Made by a program: the position numbers and the translations under genes. From Burkholderiaceae bacterium (GTDB taxonomy: Bacteria; Pseudomonadota; Gammaproteobacteria; Burkholderiales; Burkholderiaceae): a stretch of 64,000 bases of DNA. Within the stretch, counting starts at the first letter, position 1. Each line of letters begins with the position of its first letter. Where the stretch lies: contig CANFOT010000004.1 in NCBI GenBank assembly GCA_947448625.1, positions 1 to 64,000 on the forward strand, in the 5' to 3' direction. Under the pieces are notes generated by a model, which searched no databases, was not told where the DNA came from, and saw only the letters and a program-made list of their open reading frames with translations. Positions 39,863 to 49,435 of the stretch are shown one piece after another.

Positions 39863-40654
39863 ATGACATCAATATCAAGCTCTTCCTTCATATTTGAGGG
39901 TAATTCAAATGCGCCAGTGGTGGTATTAGCTAGTTCTCTAGGGGCCTCTTTGGAGATGTGGGATTCTCAAGCGAAAATGTTGTCGCCTCACTTCCGTGTA
40001 TTGCGTTACAGCTATCAAGGGCATGGAGGTACGCCTGAGGTAGGTAGCGAGGCTAATATCGAGAATTTGCGCCAAGATTTATTGGCGCTCTTGAGCCGCC
40101 TTAATGTCCAGAATTTTTCTTTCCTCGGGCTATCTTTGGGTGCTATGTTGGGAGTTTATGTGGCCGCAAAGAATCCTGAGCGTGTTCAAGCACTTGTTGC
40201 CGCAAATTTTCGACCGTTCCAAATTGACTCTACAAAGGAACAGTGGAATCAACGTATAGAAGCAGTGAGGAGCAAAGGAATCGATGCCATAGTGGATGGT
40301 ACGGCTGATCGATGGCTCTCCGAATCATTTAGAGCCTCCTATCCCGAGCTTGATCAAGGTGTCCGCAAAATGATTCGAGGTACAACTGATGCGGGCTTTA
40401 TGGCTTGTGCAAAGGCTGTCCGCGACTATGATGCAAGACCATTCCTGAAGGATGTGCTGTGCCCCGTATTACTAATCGCTGGATCTGAAGATGTGGCTGC
40501 GCCGGTTTCTGAGTATCCATTAATGCAGGCCTCTATTCCGAATAATCAATATTTATTACTAAACGCAGCGCATATTTCTAGTATTGAATGTGAGGCAGAA
40601 TTTAATGAACAAGTATTCCGTTTTTTTCAGCTAGACAATGGCCAAAAACTATAA
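39863..40654 (+). CDS. alpha/beta hydrolase (3-oxoadipate enol-lactonase-like)
   Basis: VVVLASSLGASLEMWDSQAKML...LRYSYQGHGGT...FLGLSLGAMLG. Confidence 0.88.
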   Translation: MTSISSSSFIFEGNSNAPVVVLASSLGASLEMWDSQAKMLSPHFRVLRYSYQGHGGTPEVGSEANIENLRQDLLALLSRLNVQNFSFLGLSLGAMLGVYVAAKNPERVQALVAANFRPFQIDSTKEQWNQRIEAVRSKGIDAIVDGTADRWLSESFRASYPELDQGVRKMIRGTTDAGFMACAKAVRDYDARPFLKDVLCPVLLIAGSEDVAAPVSEYPLMQASIPNNQYLLLNAAHISSIECEAEFNEQVFRFFQLDNGQKL

Positions 40655-40666
40655 GAGGAGATTGCA

Positions 40667-41692
40667 ATGACTCAAAAATTACTTCGGGTAGCTGTTATAG
40701 GTTATGGCTGGTGGGGCAAGACTATTGTTGCGACTTTGCAGACTAGTAAGCTTATTCAGGTAAAAATGGTAGTTGAGCAAGAGTCTGTTGCGCGTGAGGC
40801 TGCTAATGTTCTTGGCGAAATGTCTGGATTTTCTGTTTCAGACTCGTATGAGGATGCGATTAAAAATCCAGATGTGGATGCTGTGATCTTATGCACTCCA
40901 CATAAATTACATTCCGCTCAGATTGCGGCTGCCGCCAAAGCGGGAAAACATGTATTTTGCGAGAAGCCCCTCTGCCTAACTCTTGCTGACGCAATTACTT
41001 CAGTAGTCGCGTGTAAGGCTGCCGGTGTCTTGCTTGGTATTGGCCATGAGAGACGATTTGAGCCGGCCATTATGGATCTCCGAAAACGGATTGCCAATGG
41101 TGAGCTCGGTACGATTTTGCAGATCGAGGGTAACTTTAGTCAGGATAAGTTTTTTGCTTTACCTCCAGATAATTGGCGCTTATCCAAAGAGTTGGCACCA
41201 TGCGGCCCGCTTTCAGCAACAGGAATTCATTTGGTTGATTTGGCGATTGCAATTTTGGGGCCGGCCGAATCGGTCTTAGCAAGATTAAATACCCTCGCCA
41301 GTAATTTTGCTAATGGCGATTCATTAGCAATCATGCTTGGATTCAAAGGCGGCCAGACGGCATTAATCAGTGCGATTCTTGCGACGCCATTTGATGGTCG
41401 ATTTACTGTGTATGGCTCTAAAGGGTGGGTGGAGGTGCGAGATAGAACGCATCCGGAAAACCCAACTGGCTGGGATATCAGTATGGTGTTTAGTGGAAAA
41501 GAAATGTTGACCTCTTTTAACGAGCCTCATCCTACTGTCCGCGCCAATCTCGAGGCTTTTGCTAGTGGTGCACTTGGGTTGACGCCTTACCCAGTCAGTA
41601 CAGATGAGATGCTTGCCAATGTTGCTGCCCTTGAATCTATTATGAAATCAGCTGAGAGTGGTTTAATTGAAAGAGTTCCTGCTATTAATTAA
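40667..41692 (+). CDS. Gfo/Idh/MocA family oxidoreductase
   Basis: VAVIGYGWWGKTIV...HVFCEKPLCLTLADA. Confidence 0.93.
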   Translation: MTQKLLRVAVIGYGWWGKTIVATLQTSKLIQVKMVVEQESVAREAANVLGEMSGFSVSDSYEDAIKNPDVDAVILCTPHKLHSAQIAAAAKAGKHVFCEKPLCLTLADAITSVVACKAAGVLLGIGHERRFEPAIMDLRKRIANGELGTILQIEGNFSQDKFFALPPDNWRLSKELAPCGPLSATGIHLVDLAIAILGPAESVLARLNTLASNFANGDSLAIMLGFKGGQTALISAILATPFDGRFTVYGSKGWVEVRDRTHPENPTGWDISMVFSGKEMLTSFNEPHPTVRANLEAFASGALGLTPYPVSTDEMLANVAALESIMKSAESGLIERVPAIN

Positions 41693-41707
41693 GAAATATC
41701 ACCGGTA

Positions 41708-42385
41708 ATGAATAAAAAAACTGCGTCAGATGCGGCATCTAGTACTCCAAGGCGTAGGCTAAAGCGAGAGGATAGGGATCGGGAGATTGCTCAGGCGGCA
41801 GTCGCCTTTTTTGCAGAAGTGGGCTTTGATGGCGACACTCGCGAATTAGCTCGTCGGATGGGTGTTACTCAGTCTCTTATTTTTCGCTATTTCCCATCAA
41901 AGGCAGCATTAATTGAGCGGGTCTATCAAGAGGTTTATGTGGGGCGGTGGAATTCTTATTGGGAATCCATCATTGCGGATCGAAACATTCCGCTGAAAAC
42001 AAGGCTCTTACGTTTTTATAAAGACTACGCCCGCGTCGCATTGACCTATGATTGGGTGCGTATTTTTATGTTTTCGGGACTGAGGGGCGAAAATATTAAC
42101 ACCCGATATTTAGAGTTTTTACGCAGTCGAGTTCTCGAGCCCATTGCCAAAGAGTTGCGCGTAGAGCTGGGCTTACCAAGCGTCGAAGAGGTTCCATTGA
42201 CGGAGGAGGAGATCGAGCTGATCTGGGGTATCAATGCCCGAGTTTTTTACTTGGGACAGCGCCTTTGGATATTTAATGCTCCCTTAAAGTTGGATATAGA
42301 TCAAATTATTGATCAAACGATTACTTCGTATTTAGCAGGTGCTAAGCTAACTATCCCAGCTCTCATGGGGTCCTCAGGGCAATAA
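41708..42385 (+). CDS. TetR/AcrR family transcriptional regulator
   Basis: REIAQAAVAFFAEVGFDGDTRELARRMGVTQSLIFRYFPSKAALIERV. Confidence 0.95.
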   Translation: MNKKTASDAASSTPRRRLKREDRDREIAQAAVAFFAEVGFDGDTRELARRMGVTQSLIFRYFPSKAALIERVYQEVYVGRWNSYWESIIADRNIPLKTRLLRFYKDYARVALTYDWVRIFMFSGLRGENINTRYLEFLRSRVLEPIAKELRVELGLPSVEEVPLTEEEIELIWGINARVFYLGQRLWIFNAPLKLDIDQIIDQTITSYLAGAKLTIPALMGSSGQ

Positions 42386-42424
42386 TCCTAAAATACCCGC
42401 TTATTTTTATAGGGTTAGTACTTA

Positions 42425-42438
42425 TTGATATAGATCAA
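42425..42438. promoter_or_regulatory. FNR/Anr-type box
   Basis: TTGATATAGATCAA matches TTGATNNNNATCAA; overlaps TetR-like site. Confidence 0.4.
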
Positions 42439-42471
42439 ATGATTACTTATAAAGTGATCAAGTGATTACTT
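42432..42471. promoter_or_regulatory. two predicted TetR operator copies
   Basis: AGATCAAATGATTACTT (42432-42448) and AAGTGATCAAGTGATTACTT (42452-42471). Confidence 0.65.
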
Positions 42472-42506
42472 AATTTGCTAAAACTAGCAATCAATGGGGC
42501 TAAGCA

Positions 42507-43007
42507 ATGAATATTGAAGTATCTGGCAACCAATTTGACTCAAGAGAGCTTCGGAATGTCTTAGGGTCATTTGGAACGGGAGTTACGGTAGTGACAACTG
42601 TTGGAGCGTCTGGAGAACAGGTTGGCTTAACAGCAAATTCATTTAGCTCAGTTTCCTTAGATCCACCAATAGTTTTGTGGAGCCTAGGCAAGCAATCGCG
42701 CAATCTCCCCGTATTCCACGAATCAGGACGTTTTGTAGTTAATGTTCTGGGTGTGGATCAACTTCACCTATCAAATCAATTTGCAAAACCAGCGGACGAC
42801 CGGTTTGCTGGCGTGGAGTGCATTTCTGGCTTAGGTGGTTTGCCGGTGATATCAGGATGTGCGGCAAATATTGAGTGCGAAACAATCAGCGCTCAAGAGG
42901 TGGGTGACCATATTTTGTTTCTTGGAAGAATTGTGCGCTACACCCACATGAAAAAAGATTCATTACTTTTTTGCAATGGCGCATATGCGCGCGCAATTGA
43001 TGTTTAA
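42507..43007 (+). CDS. flavin reductase family protein (monooxygenase reductase component)
   Basis: LGSFGTGVTVVTTVGASGEQVGLTANSFSSVSLDPPIVLWSL. Confidence 0.93.
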   Translation: MNIEVSGNQFDSRELRNVLGSFGTGVTVVTTVGASGEQVGLTANSFSSVSLDPPIVLWSLGKQSRNLPVFHESGRFVVNVLGVDQLHLSNQFAKPADDRFAGVECISGLGGLPVISGCAANIECETISAQEVGDHILFLGRIVRYTHMKKDSLLFCNGAYARAIDV

Positions 43008-43068
43008 GTTCCCCCCCATGTCTTGATATCAGAGATCATTTTCCGTCCACATTAAAACGAAGGAAGCA

Positions 43069-44160
43069 ATGAAATACAGTACTTTTATGATGCCTTTGCA
43101 TCCGCCGGGACGCAACATTATTGAAACTCTTAAAGAGGATCAGGAGGCCATTATTTTGGCTGATCAACTGGGTTTCTCTGAGGCCTATGTGGGGGAGCAT
43201 GTAACAGATGCTGCTGAAACAATCACATCGTCAATGATATTTTTGGCTACATTAATTCATCAAACAAAAAATATTAAATTAGGTACGGGAACCATCAACG
43301 TACCTAATTCTCATCCTGCAAATGTGGCTGCACAAGCAGCAATGATGGATCATTTGCTGCAGGGTAGATTCATTATGGGCATCAGCCCAGGTGGGTTGAT
43401 GTCGGATGCTGAGGTCTTTGGAAATCTTGATAAAGATCGCAATGCCATGTTTGTCGAAGGCATTAATACAGTGCTAAAAATTTGGGAGTCTGAGCCACCC
43501 TACAACATTAAGGGTGACTATTGGGATGTCTCAGTTGAGAAAACAATGGCTCCAGAGATTGGACAGGGATTCATCATGAAGCCATTCCAAAAGCCACACC
43601 CATTGATTGTTGGAACAGCGGTGGCACCTTTTTCTAAGGGTGTAACGGAAATGGCTAAACGTGGATGGCAGCCAATTTCTGCACCGTTCTTACTGCCTGA
43701 GTGGGTGAAGACCCATTGGCCAAAGTATGTGGAGGGCCGGGAAGCGGTGGGGGCTGTCGCACATCCGGATGAGTGGCGTATCGCTAAGAGTATTTTTGTT
43801 GCTGATGATGAGGCAACGGCAAGGCGTTACGCGCTCGAGGAGGGTGGGCCATACCATTTTTATTTTAAGCAATTGGTTCGTAAGCTTGTTGGAGGCGGGG
43901 GTCGTGGAAACTTATTTAAGCTAGACCAAAATATTCCAGACTCAGAAATTACAACTGATTACGTTACTAAGCGACTAGTAATTGCTGGGACCGTAGATTC
44001 GGTGGTTGATCAAATTTTAGCGTTCAGGGACTTGGTAGGTGATTTTGGGCAGCTGCTATATGCATGCCATGATTGGATGGACCCTAAGTTAGCAAAACGA
44101 TCGATGGAACTATTTGCCACCGAGGTAATGCCACGGGTAAATGCTGCCATTAAAGCGTAA
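43069..44160 (+). CDS. LLM class flavin-dependent monooxygenase (LimB-like)
   Basis: ADQLGFSEAYVGEHVTDAAE...LGTGTINVPNSHPANVAAQAAMMDHLLQGRFIMGISPGG. Confidence 0.93.
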   Translation: MKYSTFMMPLHPPGRNIIETLKEDQEAIILADQLGFSEAYVGEHVTDAAETITSSMIFLATLIHQTKNIKLGTGTINVPNSHPANVAAQAAMMDHLLQGRFIMGISPGGLMSDAEVFGNLDKDRNAMFVEGINTVLKIWESEPPYNIKGDYWDVSVEKTMAPEIGQGFIMKPFQKPHPLIVGTAVAPFSKGVTEMAKRGWQPISAPFLLPEWVKTHWPKYVEGREAVGAVAHPDEWRIAKSIFVADDEATARRYALEEGGPYHFYFKQLVRKLVGGGGRGNLFKLDQNIPDSEITTDYVTKRLVIAGTVDSVVDQILAFRDLVGDFGQLLYACHDWMDPKLAKRSMELFATEVMPRVNAAIKA

Positions 44161-44228
44161 TTGATTTAATTCTTCTGATGTAGTTGAGTGTTATTCGTAT
44201 CTAAATTTAATATAAATAAGGTGGGGAC

Positions 44229-45293
44229 ATGAAACAAATTAATCTTGGAATTATTGGAACGGGTTGGTGTGGGGGAATTCGCGCAGAAACGGCTCGCGCT
44301 AGTTCCCTAATTAAAGATATTCATATCGCAGAAACAAATGAGTTGCGCTTAAAAGAGATGGCTGATTTAGTGAATGCTAAAACTGCATCAACTGATTATC
44401 GTGACTTATTAAAAATAAAAGACATTGATGCAGTCATCATTTCGGCAACGCCAGAAACGACACACTATCCCATGGCGCGGGATGCCCTTTTGGCTGGCAA
44501 GCATGTCTTTATGGAGAAGCCTATTGCGCTTGAGCTTGCTGAAGCCGATGAGCTGATTGCATTGGCTAAAAAGTCGAATTTGAAGTTTAGTATTGGGTAC
44601 TCACAGCGATTTAATCCTAAGTTTGCGTATGTAAAAAAATCGATTGCAAACGGAACTATTGGCCGTCCAGTAAGCGTTTTAGTTAGTCGTCATATCACTC
44701 GTAGCTTAGGTAAGAAGATTAGTGGCCGAGTAAAACTATCCCCGGCGGCAATGGAGTCAACCCATGATTTAGATTTTGTTTTCTGGTGCCTTGAGCCCGC
44801 TAAGCCCGTGAAAGTCTATTCCCAATTAAATTTTGGAGCGATGCGAGAGGCCACGGGCGCAGATATTCCAGATTCACAATGGATTACGGTAACCATGGAT
44901 AGCGGACTGTCGTTTGTAGTTGGCGGTGGTTGGAGCTTGCCTTTGGGCTACCCTAACTTCTCTACAACTTGGATTGAGTTTATTGGTACAGAAGGTGCTG
45001 TCATGGTTGATGATAGCCATAAAGATGTGGTGATTAATACGATGGAAAAGGGGATGCAGTTGCCAATGTCAACCATGCCCGGAGAAAAGGTTGATCACGT
45101 ATTTGCCGGCCCAATGGCTGCTGAAACTATTTACTTTATCGAGGCGGTGGCTTTTGATAGGCCCGTGCTGGTGACTGGAGAGCAGGCCCGTACAGTCATG
45201 GAAGTTTATATGGCTGCGGATCTTTCCGCGGAAACAGGCGATCCAGTGTATTTACCTCTACCCGAGGAAAAACTCAAGATGGTTGCGGGGTAA
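44229..45293 (+). CDS. Gfo/Idh/MocA family oxidoreductase
   Basis: LGIIGTGWCGGIRAE...HVFMEKPIALELAEADELI. Confidence 0.92.
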   Translation: MKQINLGIIGTGWCGGIRAETARASSLIKDIHIAETNELRLKEMADLVNAKTASTDYRDLLKIKDIDAVIISATPETTHYPMARDALLAGKHVFMEKPIALELAEADELIALAKKSNLKFSIGYSQRFNPKFAYVKKSIANGTIGRPVSVLVSRHITRSLGKKISGRVKLSPAAMESTHDLDFVFWCLEPAKPVKVYSQLNFGAMREATGADIPDSQWITVTMDSGLSFVVGGGWSLPLGYPNFSTTWIEFIGTEGAVMVDDSHKDVVINTMEKGMQLPMSTMPGEKVDHVFAGPMAAETIYFIEAVAFDRPVLVTGEQARTVMEVYMAADLSAETGDPVYLPLPEEKLKMVAG

Positions 45294-46409
45294 ATGATGA
45301 GAGATCGCCAGGCAAAAAATATAGGTTTAGCAATTGTTGGTGCTGGTCGAGTTGGTCTGTTCCGCGGTGAGGTAGCTGCCCGGCATGCTCAAGTTGGCTG
45401 GATTGGCATTGCAGAAAAAAATCCAGAGAGAGCGAAGTTTGTTGCGGAAAAGCTGAAAGCAGATTTTGTAACCTCAGACTATCGTGAACTATTAAATCGG
45501 CCCGAAGTGAATGCCACGATTATCTCAACAGACGAGCACTTGCATGTTGATCCGGTACTGATGGCTGCGGAACGTAAGCATTCCTTAATGATTGAAAAAC
45601 CCTTGGCAACGGATCTTGGTGATTCAGCTCGAGTTTTAGCTGCAATTAAGGCTTCCGGTGTTGATGCAGTAGTTGGGTATACGCAGCGATTCCGTCGTCG
45701 TTGGTTGGCGGCAAAGGAAAAGGTCAGTACGGGGCAGCTTGGTGATGTCACTTTGGTTTCTTCGCGGGCATTTATGAATCGCCTCGTCGCAATTGATAAC
45801 TATAAGCGTACTGACCATCCGGAAAAAATATCCCCAATGGTTATATCGGGAACTCATGCCCTGGATATTGTGATGTGGATGATGGAGGGTAAGACCCCCG
45901 TAGAAATCTATGCCCGCTCAATCGATAAGGCCTTGGGTCCAGAATGGAAGGGGATTGATGCAACATCTGGAGTCATTACCTTTTCGGATGGAACCATCTA
46001 TCAGTCAACAATTTCCTGGGCTCTCCCTGTGGTTTGGCCGGGGGCCGTATACAGCCTTGATGTTGGGATTGTAGGGACTGAAGGCGTCTTAACAATTGAC
46101 GATACACATCGCGATATTGTGTTGGCTACCAGCAAGTCTCAGGGCGAGGGATATGCACCTGATGCAGCGCGTCGCGTTGACTTTATGGGCAGCTATCCTC
46201 CCGGCGATATGGCTCTGGGTGAGTTACGAGGGCCTATGCGAGAGGAAACTGAGTCTTGGTTAAATCGGGTGTCATTAGGCCTGCCAACCCCTGCTGCAAC
46301 CGCAGAGCAAGCCCATAGAAATTTGATGCTAACCAAAGCATTTGATTTATCTGCAAGACTTAAAAAACCCATATCTTTGCCAATTGAGCCGAGTGACGAT
46401 ATCTATTGA
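45294..46409 (+). CDS. Gfo/Idh/MocA family oxidoreductase (tandem)
   Basis: LAIVGAGRVGLFRGEVAARH...LMIEKPLATDL. Confidence 0.92.
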   Translation: MMRDRQAKNIGLAIVGAGRVGLFRGEVAARHAQVGWIGIAEKNPERAKFVAEKLKADFVTSDYRELLNRPEVNATIISTDEHLHVDPVLMAAERKHSLMIEKPLATDLGDSARVLAAIKASGVDAVVGYTQRFRRRWLAAKEKVSTGQLGDVTLVSSRAFMNRLVAIDNYKRTDHPEKISPMVISGTHALDIVMWMMEGKTPVEIYARSIDKALGPEWKGIDATSGVITFSDGTIYQSTISWALPVVWPGAVYSLDVGIVGTEGVLTIDDTHRDIVLATSKSQGEGYAPDAARRVDFMGSYPPGDMALGELRGPMREETESWLNRVSLGLPTPAATAEQAHRNLMLTKAFDLSARLKKPISLPIEPSDDIY

Positions 46410-46439
46410 GAGTATTAATTCACTATTAGGGATTTATAT

Positions 46440-47438
46440 ATGTTCAAAAATATGTCTTTTAGAGTTTTTGCGATCCTTGTAACCGTATTTCTAGGTTTCT
46501 TTCAAAGTGTCTTAGTACATGCGCAGTCTGCGCCCTATCCGAATCGGCCAATTAAGATGATTATTCCATTCGCCCCTGGTGGCGCATCTGATTTTATTGG
46601 CAGGGTCTTGGGTGTTAAGTTAAGTGAGGTATTGGGTCAGCAGGTAATCGTTGATAACCGTACCGGTGCGGCTGGCAATATAGGCATGGAGGCTGCAGCG
46701 AAGTCTGCTCCGGATGGTTACACAATCTATTTAGGCAATATTGGAACGATTGCAGTCAATCCAGCCTTATTTCCTAATCTCAACATTAATCCATTGAGAG
46801 ATTTTGTTCCTGTGACGCAAATTGCAGATGTACCAAGCGCTTTAGTTGGTAACAATGATTTTCCTCCGGGTAATGTGCCACAGCTAGTCACCTACTTACT
46901 AGCCAATCCCGATAAGTTCAATTTTGCGACGCCTGGCGGTGGAAGTGCAAATCGCCTAGAGATGGAGGTGTTTATGAAATTAACGGGAACCAAGATGACT
47001 CACATTCCTTATAAAGGCGGAGGCGGTCCTGCTGCAATTGGTTTGATTGGTGGCGAAACTCAGGTCATGTTCAATACTTTACCTTCGGTTAAGCAATTTA
47101 TGATTGCCAATAAAATGAAAAGTTACGCAGTCACTGGTTTGGTTAGGCAGCCCGGTTTGCCTAATGTTCCCACGCTGACCGAGTTGGGTTATCCAGAATT
47201 TAAAACGGGTTCTTGGCAAATGATTATGGTGCCAACAGGAACTTCCCCGGAGATTACTAGCAAGCTATTTGATGCGATTACTAAGGTTTTAGCAATGCCA
47301 GATGTCATTGACCGAGTAGTGAATGGGGGAGCCAGTATTACCACTAGCAAATCTCCAGCTGACGCAAAGACATTTGTAGCAAGTGAGCTGAAAAAATGGG
47401 CCGTCGTGGTGAAGGACTCCGGCGCCTCTGCTGACTAA
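46440..47438 (+). CDS. Bug/TctC substrate-binding protein
   Basis: PIKMIIPFAPGGASDFIGRVLG...VDNRTGAAGNIGMEAAAKSAPDGYT. Confidence 0.95.
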   Translation: MFKNMSFRVFAILVTVFLGFFQSVLVHAQSAPYPNRPIKMIIPFAPGGASDFIGRVLGVKLSEVLGQQVIVDNRTGAAGNIGMEAAAKSAPDGYTIYLGNIGTIAVNPALFPNLNINPLRDFVPVTQIADVPSALVGNNDFPPGNVPQLVTYLLANPDKFNFATPGGGSANRLEMEVFMKLTGTKMTHIPYKGGGGPAAIGLIGGETQVMFNTLPSVKQFMIANKMKSYAVTGLVRQPGLPNVPTLTELGYPEFKTGSWQMIMVPTGTSPEITSKLFDAITKVLAMPDVIDRVVNGGASITTSKSPADAKTFVASELKKWAVVVKDSGASAD

Positions 47439-47477
47439 AGATAATCCCCGTCTTTTTTAAGCGGGGATTATCTTTAG
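47435..47477. terminator. bidirectional terminator overlapping both stop codons
   Basis: CTAAAGATAATCCCCG-N11-CGGGGATTATCTTTAG, perfect 16-bp stem. Confidence 0.85.
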
Positions 47478-48439
47478 TCTATTTTTCCAATTGCGCGAAT
47501 GACTTTAAGCATTCTTTGGCCATCCTCATTAGCAAACTTTTTAAATTCTGGGGCATCTCGATAATCCATGAGAATGCCTGATTTTTTTATCGAATCAATG
47601 TATTGTGGATTTGACGTTGCTTTTTGAATAGATTCGCGCAGTGTGCGCAAGACCGCTATCGGAAGGGGTGCAGGAGCATACAATCCAGCCCAAATATAGT
47701 ACTCAGTGTTGTATCCCAAATCCTTGTAAGTTGGAATATCTGGGAATGCTGCCAGCCTTTTTGCGCTAGAAACTGCTAGCGGTCGAACTTTTCCAGCTGC
47801 GATTTGTTGGGCTGCTACAGAGGGTGCTGCGGTAGTAAAGTCAACTTGACCCCCAAGTAAGGCAATCATGGATGGCCCGCCGCCGCCAAATGGAATTTGC
47901 GCAAACTTTACACCAGCCTGATAGGCAAGCATTTCTACCGATAAGTGAATGGGGCCGAAATTACCTGAAGAAGAATAGGTGATGGTATTCGGTTTTTCTT
48001 TGGCTGCTTTAAGCAAGTCTTCCATCGTTTTATAGGGTGAATCAGGTCGTACAACGACGATCATTGGGTCACTACTTAATAGGGCTATTGGCTCAAGTTG
48101 ATTGAGCTCATAAAGCGACTTTCTGCCACTTACGAGTTCTGCTTCAGGGGCTACGATCACCGAAGATAATGCGAGAAGTAGGTTATATCCATCGGGCTTA
48201 GATGTTGCTACCTGAGCGGTTCCAATTGCGCCACCTGCCCCCGGGCGATTAATAACAACTACTGGCTGTTTTAAAACACTTGATAATGGCTCCACTAGTA
48301 TTCGTGCATTAATATCGGATGCCCCTCCCGGAGGGTTGGCGACAATGAGATTTACAGATTTATTAGGGTATGGATCATCTGCCATCGCAGGCGAGGCAAG
48401 TAGAGATAAGAGCGCAAGAAAAAGACGTGCTAACTTCAT
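47474..48439 (-). CDS. Bug/TctC substrate-binding protein
   Basis: SVNLIVANPPGGASDINARIL...VINRPGAGGAIGTAQVATSKPDGYN. Confidence 0.95.
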   Translation of the reverse strand: MKLARLFLALLSLLASPAMADDPYPNKSVNLIVANPPGGASDINARILVEPLSSVLKQPVVVINRPGAGGAIGTAQVATSKPDGYNLLLALSSVIVAPEAELVSGRKSLYELNQLEPIALLSSDPMIVVVRPDSPYKTMEDLLKAAKEKPNTITYSSSGNFGPIHLSVEMLAYQAGVKFAQIPFGGGGPSMIALLGGQVDFTTAAPSVAAQQIAAGKVRPLAVSSAKRLAAFPDIPTYKDLGYNTEYYIWAGLYAPAPLPIAVLRTLRESIQKATSNPQYIDSIKKSGILMDYRDAPEFKKFANEDGQRMLKVIRAIGKID

Positions 48440-49416
48440 ATCGACACCTTTACTGTAGACTGTTCATTAATTGATTTCACGATTGCTTCAAATAAGCCAA
48501 TTGTTTGATTCATTTCTTCAGTAGAAATTGGGTAGGGTAGTTTTCCCTGGCTGTCTATTGAATTGGCGAATGCGTCCAACTCAGCTTTAATGGAGTCAAT
48601 TGGTGCAAAGTTAAAGCGCTCAACCTGGCCGCCATTTTGACGCACAATGCATTCGGTCTCGCCAATAGCCTCTACAGATCCTATGTCGCCAAAAGCATGA
48701 ACGCGCCAAAAAATAGGTGTTGCCCTGACCATTGCAAAATAAGCGCTTACACCATTTTGGAAACGTACATTGACTGATGTGGCGTCACGGGGATCCTTGC
48801 CTGCCCTAAAACTGGCAATATGGGCAGATACCTCGCTTGCGCTTCCTGCTAAATTCACCATTGCATCAATTATGTGTATCCCAGTGCCAGTCAACCCGCC
48901 CGCAGGGGACTCAGTTGGTTTTTCACGCCAGTCAGAAAAAAATTTCGTAGAGTGCTCGTTGCTATAGTGTCCTTCGATATGCATTAGCGTACCTAAGGTG
49001 CCATTGGCTACCACTTCCCGCAGCTTAGACATTGAAGGCCAAAATCGTTTGTTTTGTCCGACCGCCAAAATCACCCGATTTTCTTCGCAAGCTCTGATAG
49101 CAGCTATTGCATCTTGATGTTTGAGTGCTAATGGCTTTTCACAAAACACATGTTTGCCTGCTTGCGCGGCAGCAATAATTTGTTCGGCATGCATTGAGTG
49201 AGGTGTTGCCAGAACAACTGCTGTGATGTCTGGGTCGGCAAGTGCATCAAGGTATTCATCACTCAATTTAATGTGTCTTGACTTGCAATATTCTGCGGCA
49301 TCATCAAGATCTTTTGTCACAATTCTTGTGAAATGAATTAAGGGGTTATCACCCTCCATAGATTTAGCTAAATTTTTTCCCCACCAGCCAAATCCAATTA
49401 ATGCAGCCTTGACCAT
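48436..49416 (-). CDS. Gfo/Idh/MocA family oxidoreductase
   Basis: MVKAALIGFGWWGKNLAKS...HVFCEKPLALKHQDA; internal ATG at 49416 preferred. Confidence 0.93.
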   Translation of the reverse strand: MVKAALIGFGWWGKNLAKSMEGDNPLIHFTRIVTKDLDDAAEYCKSRHIKLSDEYLDALADPDITAVVLATPHSMHAEQIIAAAQAGKHVFCEKPLALKHQDAIAAIRACEENRVILAVGQNKRFWPSMSKLREVVANGTLGTLMHIEGHYSNEHSTKFFSDWREKPTESPAGGLTGTGIHIIDAMVNLAGSASEVSAHIASFRAGKDPRDATSVNVRFQNGVSAYFAMVRATPIFWRVHAFGDIGSVEAIGETECIVRQNGGQVERFNFAPIDSIKAELDAFANSIDSQGKLPYPISTEEMNQTIGLFEAIVKSINEQSTVKVSI

Positions 49417-49435
49417 CTGTCTTTCCCTTGAAAAA

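Noticed and set aside
43008-43068. Further TetR operator before the LLM gene (TGATATCAGAGATCATTTT)
   Set aside because: Only partial match to GATCAARTGATYAYTT and the gap is short, consistent with an operon read from the upstream promoter.
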